DNA of 11,502 nt, from assembly GCA_002371295.1 (NCBI GenBank), contig DFGZ01000357.1, forward strand, positions 1-11,502, read 5' to 3'. Positions 1 through 6,902 of the stretch are shown here, piece after piece (position 1 is the first letter of the stretch; every line of letters begins with the position of its first letter). Under the pieces are notes generated by a model that was given only the letters and a program-made list of their open reading frames with translations, was not told the DNA's origin and made no database searches. The translations under genes and the position numbers were made by a program. The stretch is from Oribacterium sp. UBA3737. Its GTDB lineage: Bacteria > Bacillota_A > Clostridia > Lachnospirales > Lachnospiraceae.

Positions 1-1920
1 TACGGTCCCGGATCCCGCTATGTCAACTATTCCACCGGCGTAAGCGCAGTATTCCGTCCGGATAAGCTGGCTATGCGACTGCTGAGTCTGGACGGCGGCT
101 TTTTGTCCTACTATAACTCCTACAGCTCCGCCTGCATACGCCAGGCGAGTATTTTGATGTATGGTACCGGAAATACAGGAAATGCCCCGGCGGACTGGCT
201 CAACAGTAATCTGATCATCCTTTGGGGACACAATCCCGCCTCAACCAAATTCGACTGCGAAACCATGTATTATCTTAGAAAGGCCCGGGACAAGGGCATT
301 CCCATAGTTGTGGTAGACCCCAGGGAGAATGAGACTGTCCGTCAGCTTAAGGCTGAATGGATTCCCATTCGGCCTGCCACCGACAGCGCCATGCTGGATG
401 CCATGGCATGGGTACTGGTTCAGGAGGGGCTTGTGGATCATGAATTTTTGGATCGCTGCTGTATCGGCTTTGACCCCGACCATATGCCCCTAGGGGTAGA
501 TCCCGGAGAGTCCGTTCTATCTTATCTCACCGGCGAACAGGACGGAGTCCCCAAAACACCGGAGTGGGCAGAGTCCATTACAGGTGTCAGCGCCGCGGTT
601 ATCCGGAACCTTGCCATTCGCTACGCCACAGCGCGTCCTTCCATCCTTTATCAGGGATGGGGCCCCCAGAGAAATGCTTATGGAGAGCAATGCGTTCGCG
701 GCGGAATCCTGTTGGCATGTATGACGGGGAACGTGGGTATACATGGCGGATATGCCTGCGGAGCGGGAGACTACGCCGAGCACAAACGTCCCTCCCTCCC
801 CATGCCGAAAAATCCCTATCCTTACCGGATACCGGTATTCCTGTGGACTGACGCTATCCTGCGAGGCACGGAGATGGGAGCGGCCGACGGTGTCCGCGGC
901 GGTGAGCACCCACTGTCCAACATCAAGATGATCCTGAATCTTGCCGGAAATACCCTGATCAACCAGCACGGGGATATCAACCGCACCAAAGAAATCCTCA
1001 GCGATGAGAGCAAGTGTGAGTTCATCGTGTGCAGTGACCTCTTTATGACCGCAAGCGCGAAATTTGCAGATATTCTTCTGCCTGGGATCTCAATGTTCGA
1101 GTGCGACAATATCACCAATCCCTGGCAGTACGGAGAATTTCTTGGCTGCTGCAATAAGGTGATAGAGCCACTCTATGAAGGCAGGTTTGAGTACGAATGG
1201 CTTTCGGAGGTGGCGGAACGGCTGGGACTTCGTCAGGCCTTCACCGAAGGTCGTACACACTCGGAGTGGCTGGAGTATATCTACAGTGAGCTTCAAAAAA
1301 GCGAACCAGAGCTGCCGGATTACGCCGTTTTCAAGGAAAATGGAATCTATCGGTATAAGGAGAGGCATGTTGGAGTTGCCTTTGAGCAGGAGTGTGCCGA
1401 TCCGGAACGATATCCATTTCCGACGCCGTCTGGGAAGATCGAGCTTTATTCTGATCGGGTAAACCACCTCGCATTCCGGGACCCGTTCCCACCCATTCCC
1501 CGCTATGTAGCCCCTCCCGAGGGGCCTCAGGACCCATTGACTCAGCGATATCCCCTCCAGCTTGTGGGCTGGCATACACCGAGGAGATGTCACAGCATCC
1601 ACGACAACAACCTCGCCATGCATGCGATAGATCCGCAGGCACTCTGGATGCATCCTGTGGACGCAGCTTCCCGCGGAATATGTGAGGGGGATATGGTCCT
1701 TGTATTCAATGACCGAGGAAAAACCAGAATTCCGGCCCATCTGACCGAACGGATCATGCCGGGAGTGACCGCCCTTTCTCAGGGTGCCTGGTATGATTCA
1801 GACGAGGACGGCGTGGACAGGGGCGGATCCATCAACGTCCTGACTTCTTCCCATCCTACGCCCTATGCGCACGGGAATGGTCAGCACACAAATCTGGTGG
1901 AAGTTAAAAAACTTTCTTAA
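1..1920 (+). CDS. DmsA-type molybdopterin oxidoreductase catalytic subunit, 5'-truncated by the window edge
   Basis: Frame 1 is open from the first base, so the ATG at 73 is internal; 639 residues are visible. DmsA relatives are about 800 residues long, so the signal peptide, the N-terminal [4Fe-4S] region and the start lie upstream. Visible DmsA-like blocks are: GGFL followed by a Tyr-Ser-Ser pair (bases 121-129), where DmsA carries its serine molybdenum ligand; LIILWGHNPA; IDP-like VVVDPRENET; EWIPIRPATD; YQGWGPQRNAYGE; TGNVGIHGG; AGNTLINQHGDINRT; SAKFADILLPG; TPSGKIELYS; and a C-terminal cap ending QHTNLVEVKKLS. Such enzymes reduce S- or N-oxides with electrons from an FeS subunit. No dmsB or dmsC homologue follows; the gene ends at a terminator, so partners, if any, lie upstream. 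Arginine codons are mostly CGN (29 of 38 by hand count), unlike cysK and patB. The substrate cannot be told from sequence. Confidence 0.93.
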   Translation, partial: YGPGSRYVNYSTGVSAVFRPDKLAMRLLSLDGGFLSYYNSYSSACIRQASILMYGTGNTGNAPADWLNSNLIILWGHNPASTKFDCETMYYLRKARDKGIPIVVVDPRENETVRQLKAEWIPIRPATDSAMLDAMAWVLVQEGLVDHEFLDRCCIGFDPDHMPLGVDPGESVLSYLTGEQDGVPKTPEWAESITGVSAAVIRNLAIRYATARPSILYQGWGPQRNAYGEQCVRGGILLACMTGNVGIHGGYACGAGDYAEHKRPSLPMPKNPYPYRIPVFLWTDAILRGTEMGAADGVRGGEHPLSNIKMILNLAGNTLINQHGDINRTKEILSDESKCEFIVCSDLFMTASAKFADILLPGISMFECDNITNPWQYGEFLGCCNKVIEPLYEGRFEYEWLSEVAERLGLRQAFTEGRTHSEWLEYIYSELQKSEPELPDYAVFKENGIYRYKERHVGVAFEQECADPERYPFPTPSGKIELYSDRVNHLAFRDPFPPIPRYVAPPEGPQDPLTQRYPLQLVGWHTPRRCHSIHDNNLAMHAIDPQALWMHPVDAASRGICEGDMVLVFNDRGKTRIPAHLTERIMPGVTALSQGAWYDSDEDGVDRGGSINVLTSSHPTPYAHGNGQHTNLVEVKKLS

Positions 1921-1997
1921 AATGTGGGAGTACCTCTCGAAGCGGTCCGATATTCACTTATGCTGTGCAGCACATTATATTTCTTTACCACGCACAA

Positions 1998-2037
1998 AGC
2001 GGTTCCCAGGATATCTCTTCCCGGAACCGCTCTTTTT
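1998..2037 (+). terminator. Intrinsic terminator after the molybdoenzyme gene
   Basis: A perfect 9-bp stem, AGCGGTTCC (1998-2006) with GGAACCGCT (2023-2031), is followed by CTTTTTC. It lies 77 bases after the stop codon and separates the oxidoreductase from the cysteine genes. Confidence 0.85.
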
Positions 2038-2229
2038 CTGTCATATGTTAGGTAAAATTTATACCCACCTATAAGCTTCCGGTAATATCCCTTTCTTTCA
2101 TCCCGTGCTAAGATTTATCCATCAAAACAAAAAGATTTGCCATATCTAAATACTTAGACATGGTCATAGAAACAGTCCATCGCTAAACGAAATTCAAAGG
2201 ACTGGTACATAAGAAAGGTCGGTATCATT
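2038..2229 (+). promoter_or_regulatory. cysK leader/promoter region with dyads
   Basis: This gap before cysK holds no gene. It contains a short dyad, TTATA-N6-TATAA (2059-2074), whose right arm with the next base reads TATAAG and could be a -10, though no good -35 sits at the right distance. It also has a 24-bp dyad at 2140-2163 (listed separately) and CAGTCC (2173-2178) pairing with GGACTG (2199-2204) across a 20-base loop. The ribosome binding site AGAAAGG (2212-2218) is 11 bases before the ATG. I see no SAM-I or T-box consensus. The promoter is not firmly located. Confidence 0.45.
2140..2163. promoter_or_regulatory. 24-bp operator-like dyad upstream of cysK
   Basis: CCAT-a-TCTAA, four central bases ATAC, then TTAGA-c-ATGG: nine of ten positions per arm pair, with one A/C mismatch. 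It lies 67 bases before the cysK start. In DNA it looks like a dimeric-repressor site; in RNA it would be a hairpin with a 4-base loop. Which of the two applies, and the ligand or protein, is unknown. Confidence 0.5.
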
Positions 2230-3165
2230 ATGTCAGACATCAGAGAAAGCGCACTTGAACTTATAGGTGGAACACCTCTTTTAAAGCTTAACGGTTACAG
2301 CAGGAAGGCAGGCGTTGAAAACGCAACCATCATTGCAAAGCTTGAGTACCTTAATCCCGCAGGATCAGTAAAGGACAGAGTTGCCCTCAGCATGATCGAG
2401 GACGCAGAGAAGAGCGGAAAGCTTAAGCCGGGCGCTACCATCATCGAGCCAACCAGCGGAAATACAGGAATCGGCCTTGCCGCTGTTGCTGCCGCAAAGG
2501 GCTACAGAGCCATCCTTACACTTCCAGACACCATGAGCGTTGAGAGAAGAAATCTTCTCAAGGCTTACGGTGCAGAGATCGTTCTTACAGAAGGCGCAAA
2601 GGGCATGAAGGGTGCCATCGCAAAGGCTGAGGAGCTTGAGAAGGAGATCGATGGTGCCATCATCCTCGGACAGTTCGTAAATCCTGCCAACCCTGCTGTA
2701 CATAAGGCAACAACGGGTCCCGAGATCTGGAAACAGACTGACGGTAAGGTAGACATCTTCGTTGCAGGTGTAGGTACAGGCGGAACCATCACAGGTGTAG
2801 GCGAGTACTTAAAGGAGCAGAATCCTGATGTAAAGATAATCGCTGTTGAGCCTGCAACAAGCCCGGTTCTTTCCAAGGGTACAGCCGGTCCTCATAAGAT
2901 TCAGGGAATCGGTGCAGGTTTCGTTCCGGATACTCTCAACACAAAGATCTATGACGAAGTCATTGCCATCGAGAACGAGGACGCTTTCGCAGAGGGCAAG
3001 CGCTTCGCAATTTCAGAGGGAATCCTTGTAGGTATTTCATCCGGAGCAGCTCTTAAGGCAGCAACCATCGTCGCAAACCGCGAGGAGAACAAGGGCAAGA
3101 ACATCGTAGTTCTTCTTCCTGACTCAGGCGACAGATACCTTTCAACAGCACTTTTTGCTGACTGA
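2230..3165 (+). CDS. cysK: Cysteine synthase A (O-acetylserine sulfhydrylase)
   Basis: This cytosolic PLP enzyme condenses O-acetylserine with sulfide to give cysteine and acetate. At 311 residues it has the usual length for CysK. Visible family marks are ELIGGTPL near the N-terminus (10-17); the PLP lysine K48 in PAGSVKDR; the substrate loop TSGNTG at 75-80; the phosphate-binding loop GTGGT at 182-186; GIGAGFVP; the [13 protein letters not shown] segment; and S299 in [11 protein letters not shown], placed to bond the PLP ring nitrogen. The start is supported by AGAAAGG 11 bases upstream. Codons are strongly biased (CTT for Leu, AGA for Arg), which fits high expression. No serine acetyltransferase gene is in the window. 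CysK rather than CysM is favoured by overall motif fit; cystathionine beta-synthase activity cannot be excluded but no CBS domain is present. Confidence 0.96.
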   Translation: MSDIRESALELIGGTPLLKLNGYSRKAGVENATIIAKLEYLNPAGSVKDRVALSMIEDAEKSGKLKPGATIIEPTSGNTGIGLAAVAAAKGYRAILTLPDTMSVERRNLLKAYGAEIVLTEGAKGMKGAIAKAEELEKEIDGAIILGQFVNPANPAVHKATTGPEIWKQTDGKVDIFVAGVGTGGTITGVGEYLKEQNPDVKIIAVEPATSPVLSKGTAGPHKIQGIGAGFVPDTLNTKIYDEVIAIENEDAFAEGKRFAISEGILVGISSGAALKAATIVANREENKGKNIVVLLPDSGDRYLSTALFAD

Positions 3166-3261
3166 TGAAAACGAGGTGATCAAAAACTTCCCTTTGAGGA
3201 AGGCCCTAATGTAATTACAGACTCAGCATACCATTTCCATTGGGAATACACAGATTTCGCT

Positions 3262-3298
3262 TAGTGGGAAATACCTTCGATACAGGTATTTCCCACTA
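3262..3298. repeat. Perfect 15-bp inverted repeat directly before the patB RBS
   Basis: Left arm TAGTGGGAAATACCT (3262-3276), 7-base spacer TCGATAC, right arm AGGTATTTCCCACTA (3284-3298), with no mismatch. No T-run follows on either strand, so it is not a standard intrinsic terminator. The right arm ends only 4 bases before the AAAGGGGA ribosome binding site of patB. It could be a DNA operator, an mRNA stability or processing hairpin between cysK and patB, or a translation-tuning structure. Confidence 0.85.
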
Positions 3299-3314
3299 GG
3301 ATAAAGGGGATATT

Positions 3315-4490
3315 ATGGCAAAATACGATTTTGACAGTGTTCACAACAGAAAAAATACAGACAGCATCAAGTGGGATTTCGGTATGCAGCGAAAGGGCAG
3401 AGATGATCTTCTTCCCCTTTGGGTCGCAGACATGGATTTCAAGCTTCCCGGAGATATCTTAGATGATATCTCAAAGAGAGTGGAGCACGGAATCTTCGGA
3501 TATACTGATCCGGGAGATGAATACTTAAACACAGTAAGCAACTGGTTTGAAAGAAGACATGGCTTTTCCGTAAAAGGAAAAGCCATAACTGTTACTCCGG
3601 GAGTTGTATATGCCATAGGTCTCGCCATAAGAGCTTTCACAAAGCCGGGAGACGCAGTAATCATTCAGCAGCCGGTTTACTATCCCTTCAAGGATATCAT
3701 CGAACTTAATGATCGAAAGACTGTCAACAATCAGCTTGTTTACAAGGATGATCATTATGAGATCGACTTTGATGATTTTGAAAGAAAGATAACAGAAAAC
3801 GATGTAAAGCTCTTTATCCTCTGCAGTCCCCATAATCCCGTAGGAAGAGTATGGACCAGATCGGAGCTGACAAGACTTGGTGAGATCTGTGCCGCACATG
3901 ATGTTTACGTTTTCTCCGATGAGATTCATTCCGATTTCGTTTACCCGGGGCATGAGCACGTTCCATTCATAACTCTGGATGAGAAGCTCACAAAGAAGCT
4001 AATAGTGGGGACTTCAGCCAGCAAAACCTTTAATCTGGCAGGACTCCAGACCGCCAATATCTTCATCCCTGACGACAGCATGCACAGAGCCTTTGACCTG
4101 GAAAATGCAAGGAACGGCTACAGCCAGCCAAACACTCTCGGAATGACCGCCACCATGTCGGCATATAAAAACGGAGAGGAGTGGCTCGACGAACTTCTTA
4201 CCTACCTCGAGGGAAACCTTCAGTTCGTCAGAGATTTCTTAAAGGAAAAACTGCCTGAGGTAAAGCTCATTGAACCGGAAGGCACCTATCTTATCTGGCT
4301 TGATTTTTCCGAAGTGACAAAAAATCACAAGGAGCTTGAAGACATAATAGTGAACAAGGCAAAGCTCTGGCTTGATCCGGGAGTCATTTTCGGGCATGAG
4401 ACAGCTCTATTTGAAAGAATTAATATAGCCTGTCCAAGAACGACACTTAAGGAGGCATTAGAACGGTTATATGAAGGATTACAGCATTGA
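3315..4490 (+). CDS. patB: PatB/MalY-type cystathionine beta-lyase (C-S lyase), PLP-dependent
   Basis: This 391-residue fold-type I enzyme of the MalY/PatB branch of the aminotransferase class I/II superfamily is expected to cleave cystathionine to homocysteine, pyruvate and ammonia; related enzymes also desulfhydrate cysteine. Marks seen are the N-terminal MALY/PATB signature around LPLWVADMDFKLP; GIFGYTDPGDEY; VTPGVVYAI; QQPVYYPF; the CSPHNPVGRVW asparagine-proline block; FSDEIHSDFVYPGHEH with the PLP-ring aspartate; and the Schiff-base lysine K237 in SASKTFNLAG. The C-terminal GTYLIWLDF block is followed by an arginine in CPRTTLKEAL. The start has a strong AAAGGGGA at 3303-3310. Its last 20 bases overlap the next gene, pointing to one transcript and coupled translation. 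Role in methionine synthesis is inferred from the neighbours; the enzyme could equally act in cysteine breakdown. Confidence 0.92.
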   Translation: MAKYDFDSVHNRKNTDSIKWDFGMQRKGRDDLLPLWVADMDFKLPGDILDDISKRVEHGIFGYTDPGDEYLNTVSNWFERRHGFSVKGKAITVTPGVVYAIGLAIRAFTKPGDAVIIQQPVYYPFKDIIELNDRKTVNNQLVYKDDHYEIDFDDFERKITENDVKLFILCSPHNPVGRVWTRSELTRLGEICAAHDVYVFSDEIHSDFVYPGHEHVPFITLDEKLTKKLIVGTSASKTFNLAGLQTANIFIPDDSMHRAFDLENARNGYSQPNTLGMTATMSAYKNGEEWLDELLTYLEGNLQFVRDFLKEKLPEVKLIEPEGTYLIWLDFSEVTKNHKELEDIIVNKAKLWLDPGVIFGHETALFERINIACPRTTLKEALERLYEGLQH

Positions 4491-5622
4491 TACAGTCTGT
4501 CAACTTAATGACGAAAGTATAAAAGACCGGTGGGGAGCCTTGAGCTTCCCCATTTATCAAACTGCAACATTTGCCCACCTGGGCCTCGGAGAGAGTACCG
4601 GATTTGACTACACCAGAATGCAGAACCCCACCAGGCAGCAGCTTGAGTATGTGGTAGCTTCTCTGGAGCACGGAACAGATGCCCTCGCTTTTGCCAGCGG
4701 AATGGCTGCAATCACTGCAGTTATGGAGCTTTTTTCTCCGGGAGATCACCTGATCGTTGACCAGGATCTCTATGGCGGAAGTGTTCGTCTTTTCAATGAA
4801 ATCAACAGAAAGAACGGGCTAAGCTTCACAACCTGTGACCTCAACCGGGACGATTACCCTTCCCTTTTCAGTGAGAACACCAAAGCAGTTTATCTGGAGA
4901 CTCCTACGAATCCCATGATGAATGTTACGGATATTTCGGCCCTTGCGGAAGAAGTCCATAGAAAAGGTGCTCTTCTCATCGTTGACAATACCTTCCTGTC
5001 ACCTTATTTCCAGAATCCCCTTACCCTGGGTGCTGACATCGTGGTTCATTCAGGCACCAAGTTTCTGGGTGGTCACCACGACACCATCGGAGGCTTTGTG
5101 GTTGTAAAAGACAAAGCTCTTGATGAACGTATCCGGTATATTTACAAGACCACCGGGGCAGGTCTTTCCCCCTTTGACAGCTTCCTCATGCTCAGAGGCA
5201 TCAGGACCCTTTCCGTCAGAATGGAAAGAGCTCAGGAAAATGCATTAAAACTTGCAGAATTCCTCAAAACCGATCCACATATCTGTAAAGTTATTTACCC
5301 AGGATTACCGGAGCACCCCGGATTTGAGATCATGAAAAAGCAGTCCAGAGGTTTCGGGGCGATGCTTACTTTTGAGGTAGAATCGGAAGAACTTGTAAAG
5401 CATATTTTAAAAAATCTGAAGCTCATCTACTTTGCGGAAAGCCTGGGTGGCACAGAGACTCTTATCACTTACCCCATAACCCAGACTCACGCGGATGTTC
5501 CTCCCGAGCTTCTCCGGAAGAACGGGATAAACAAAAGGCTCCTTCGTCTTTCCGTGGGACTGGAAAACGCCCGGGATCTCATAGATGACCTGAAATCCGC
5601 ATTTGCTTCCTTTAATTCTTAA
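4471..5622 (+). CDS. Trans-sulfuration PLP enzyme, cystathionine gamma-synthase family
   Basis: 383 residues, the normal size for the Cys/Met-metabolism PLP family (MetB, MetC, MetY, gamma-lyases). Marks are FPIYQTATF near residue 30; the phosphate-binding DYTRMQNPTR; FASGMAAI; LETPTNPMMNV; VDNTFLSPYFQNPL with the PLP-ring aspartate; and the Schiff-base lysine K197 in HSGTKFLGGHHDTIGG, which fits the family PROSITE pattern. The C-terminal SLGGTETLITYP and LLRLSVGLEN blocks bind substrate carboxylate. With CysK and PatB alongside, the likeliest job is joining cysteine to an O-acyl-homoserine to make cystathionine, which PatB then cleaves. Beta- or gamma-lyase or sulfhydrylase activity is possible; these cannot be split safely by eye, so no symbol is given. 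The start lies 15 bases after an AAGGAGG inside patB; a TAG just upstream in frame rules out an earlier start. Termination-reinitiation coupling is likely. Confidence 0.88.
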   Translation: MKDYSIDTVCQLNDESIKDRWGALSFPIYQTATFAHLGLGESTGFDYTRMQNPTRQQLEYVVASLEHGTDALAFASGMAAITAVMELFSPGDHLIVDQDLYGGSVRLFNEINRKNGLSFTTCDLNRDDYPSLFSENTKAVYLETPTNPMMNVTDISALAEEVHRKGALLIVDNTFLSPYFQNPLTLGADIVVHSGTKFLGGHHDTIGGFVVVKDKALDERIRYIYKTTGAGLSPFDSFLMLRGIRTLSVRMERAQENALKLAEFLKTDPHICKVIYPGLPEHPGFEIMKKQSRGFGAMLTFEVESEELVKHILKNLKLIYFAESLGGTETLITYPITQTHADVPPELLRKNGINKRLLRLSVGLENARDLIDDLKSAFASFNS

Positions 5623-5625
5623 AGC

Positions 5626-5661
5626 GTTTATATCCATCCCTTCCTCCTGATGAATATAAAC
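5626..5661 (+). terminator. Weak terminator-like A/T stem-loop
   Basis: GTTTATAT (5626-5633) pairs perfectly with ATATAAAC (5654-5661) across a 20-base loop and is followed by CTTTGTTTG. The stem is AT-rich and the loop large, so termination would be inefficient. It lies just after the trans-sulfuration gene and may only mark the operon end loosely. Confidence 0.3.
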
Positions 5662-5680
5662 CTTTGTTTGAATTATCTCA

Positions 5681-5780
5681 TTACCGGGGGTTAAATATCA
5701 GGCTCATTGCGTTTTATCGCTTTAAAGCTTTAATGTTACCGGGCAATATGGTATCATGAACCAAATATAATCTTGAAAGG
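5681..5780 (+). promoter_or_regulatory. Upstream region of the LysR-type gene: repeat, possible LTTR box, -10-like site and RBS
   Basis: TTACCGGG occurs twice (5681-5688 and 5736-5743), 55 bp apart, a whole number of helical turns within error. The second copy is part of a dyad, TACC-N9-GGTA (5737-5753), resembling the interrupted palindromes bound by LysR-type regulators. TATCAT (5752-5757) or TATAAT (5766-5771) could be the -10; neither has a good -35, and the latter would leave almost no leader. The RBS GAAAGG (5775-5780) sits 9 bases before the ATG. Autoregulation here is inference. Confidence 0.4.
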
Positions 5781-5789
5781 TTTTTTGTC

Positions 5790-6695
5790 ATGACCATATT
5801 GCAGTTAAAATATGTTATCGCCATAGATGAAGAAAGCTCCATGCGAAAGGCCGCTGACAGGCTCTATGTTTCTCAGCCCGGCCTTTCAAGTGCTGTAAGA
5901 GAGCTTGAGAATGAGCTCGGCATACAGATATTTGAAAGAGTCCACAACGGTGTAGTTACCACATCGGCGGGGGCTTCTTTTATTGCCTATGCAAGAAACG
6001 CCGTAGAGCAGTTCGAGAAGGTGGAAGAGAAGTATCTGAATACCAAAAAAGAAAAACCAACCTTCTCTGTTTCCATGCAGCATTACACCATAGCTGTTAA
6101 TGCCTTCATCGACACCATAAAGGAGTACGATCACTCAGAGTACCAGTTCTCCATTCGTGAGACCCAGACCGGTGAGGTCATCGAAGATGTCAAGACCTTA
6201 AGGAGCGAGGTCGGTGTCATAGCCCTCAGTGATTTCAACAAAAAGACCTTCAAAAAGATCTTCACAGACGCATCCCTTGAGTTCCATGAGCTCTTCTCAA
6301 GGGACGCCTATGTATATCTCGGCAAGGACCATCCTCTCGCAGACAGAGAGACCCTTTCCTTAAAGGACCTTCAGGACTATCCCTGCATGGTTTTCGATCA
6401 GGGGGACCAGACCTCCTTCTACTACAGGGAAGAGGCTCTTGCCACCTATGACTACAAGAAGGTCATAAGCACAAACGAAAGAGCCACCTCCATCGAGCTC
6501 ATGCTGGGACTTAACGGTTATGCCGTAGGCGCCGCCATGCTGGGTTCCGGAAGCACCTCCTCAGATATCAGGGTCATTAAGCTTCTGGAAGACGAGACTC
6601 TGACCTTCGGATACATCGTAAGAAAAGGGCAGGAGCTCAGTGAAATGGCTCAGACCTTTATAGAAAAACTTACAAATCACAAAACATTATCATAA
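5790..6695 (+). CDS. LysR-type transcriptional regulator, probably of sulfur amino-acid genes
   Basis: 301 residues, the standard length for LysR-type regulators. Residues 1-60 are the winged helix-turn-helix: the SSMRKAADRLYVSQPGLSSA segment followed by VRELENELGIQIFER is typical of the family's DNA-binding head. A linker helix (about 63-88, rich in Glu/Lys) leads to a periplasmic-binding-protein-like effector domain from about 90 to 295. These proteins act as cytosolic tetramers and respond to a small co-inducer. Same-strand placement straight after cysK, patB and the trans-sulfuration gene suggests control of sulfur metabolism, and relatives such as CysR/HomR/MetR-like regulators do that job, but the effector and targets cannot be read from sequence. 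The gap to the preceding gene (167 bp) and the dyad upstream suggest its own promoter. The start has GAAAGG at good spacing. Confidence 0.88.
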   Translation: MTILQLKYVIAIDEESSMRKAADRLYVSQPGLSSAVRELENELGIQIFERVHNGVVTTSAGASFIAYARNAVEQFEKVEEKYLNTKKEKPTFSVSMQHYTIAVNAFIDTIKEYDHSEYQFSIRETQTGEVIEDVKTLRSEVGVIALSDFNKKTFKKIFTDASLEFHELFSRDAYVYLGKDHPLADRETLSLKDLQDYPCMVFDQGDQTSFYYREEALATYDYKKVISTNERATSIELMLGLNGYAVGAAMLGSGSTSSDIRVIKLLEDETLTFGYIVRKGQELSEMAQTFIEKLTNHKTLS

Positions 6696-6711
6696 TCTGG
6701 TTTTACATTTG

Positions 6712-6740
6712 TTGCCCGATTGTTTGAAATACTCTACTAT
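6712..6740 (+). promoter_or_regulatory. Sigma-A-type promoter candidate for the reductase gene
   Basis: TTGCCC (6712-6717) and TACTAT (6735-6740) are separated by exactly 17 bp; each matches four of six consensus bases. Transcription would start near 6747, at the edge of the first hairpin of the leader. Confidence 0.5.
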
Positions 6741-6747
6741 AGAAAGG

Positions 6748-6873
6748 GATGGCTCTCATGAGTCATCTCGCTTTGCTTACATATAAACATTCGTGGCCTT
6801 CGATATTTTACATCCACGAATCTTTTCTCGCTTCAGAAAACATGATATACCATCGTCATTCTGAAGTAAGCAA
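6748..6873 (+). ncRNA. Structured 5' leader (four-helix candidate cis-RNA) of the reductase gene
   Basis: No gene is convincing in this 207-base gap, but four helices nest without conflict. P0: 6748-6755 with 6760-6767 around loop TCAT, 8 bp with one G-U. P1: TTGCTTAC (6773-6780) with GTAAGCAA (6866-6873). P2 inside P1: ATTCGTGG (6789-6796) with CCACGAAT (6814-6821), followed by a CTTTTCT run. P3 inside P1: CTTCAGAA (6831-6838) with TTCTGAAG (6859-6866), sharing base 6866 with P1. P1 to P3 thus form a three-way junction ending 19 bases before the GGAG ribosome binding site. I match it to no known riboswitch. It could be a regulatory RNA, or chance pairing in a leader. Confidence 0.5.
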
Positions 6874-6902
6874 TCCAAATCCATCTACATCCGGAGAAAA
6901 GA

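Noticed and set aside
1090..1740. 216-codon open frame on the - strand inside the oxidoreductase gene
   Set aside because: It is the antisense shadow of a strongly conserved DmsA-type coding region and its translation shows no family features.
1865..2074. 69-codon frame across the end of the oxidoreductase gene and its terminator
   Set aside because: It reads through the terminator hairpin and shows no protein-like pattern or RBS.
2038..2229. SAM-I riboswitch or T-box before cysK
   Set aside because: No S-box core or T-box GGTGG/antiterminator consensus is present; only unrelated dyads are seen.
3187..3202. CTTCC / GGAAG hairpin just after cysK
   Set aside because: Only 5 bp with no T-run; too weak to call a terminator.
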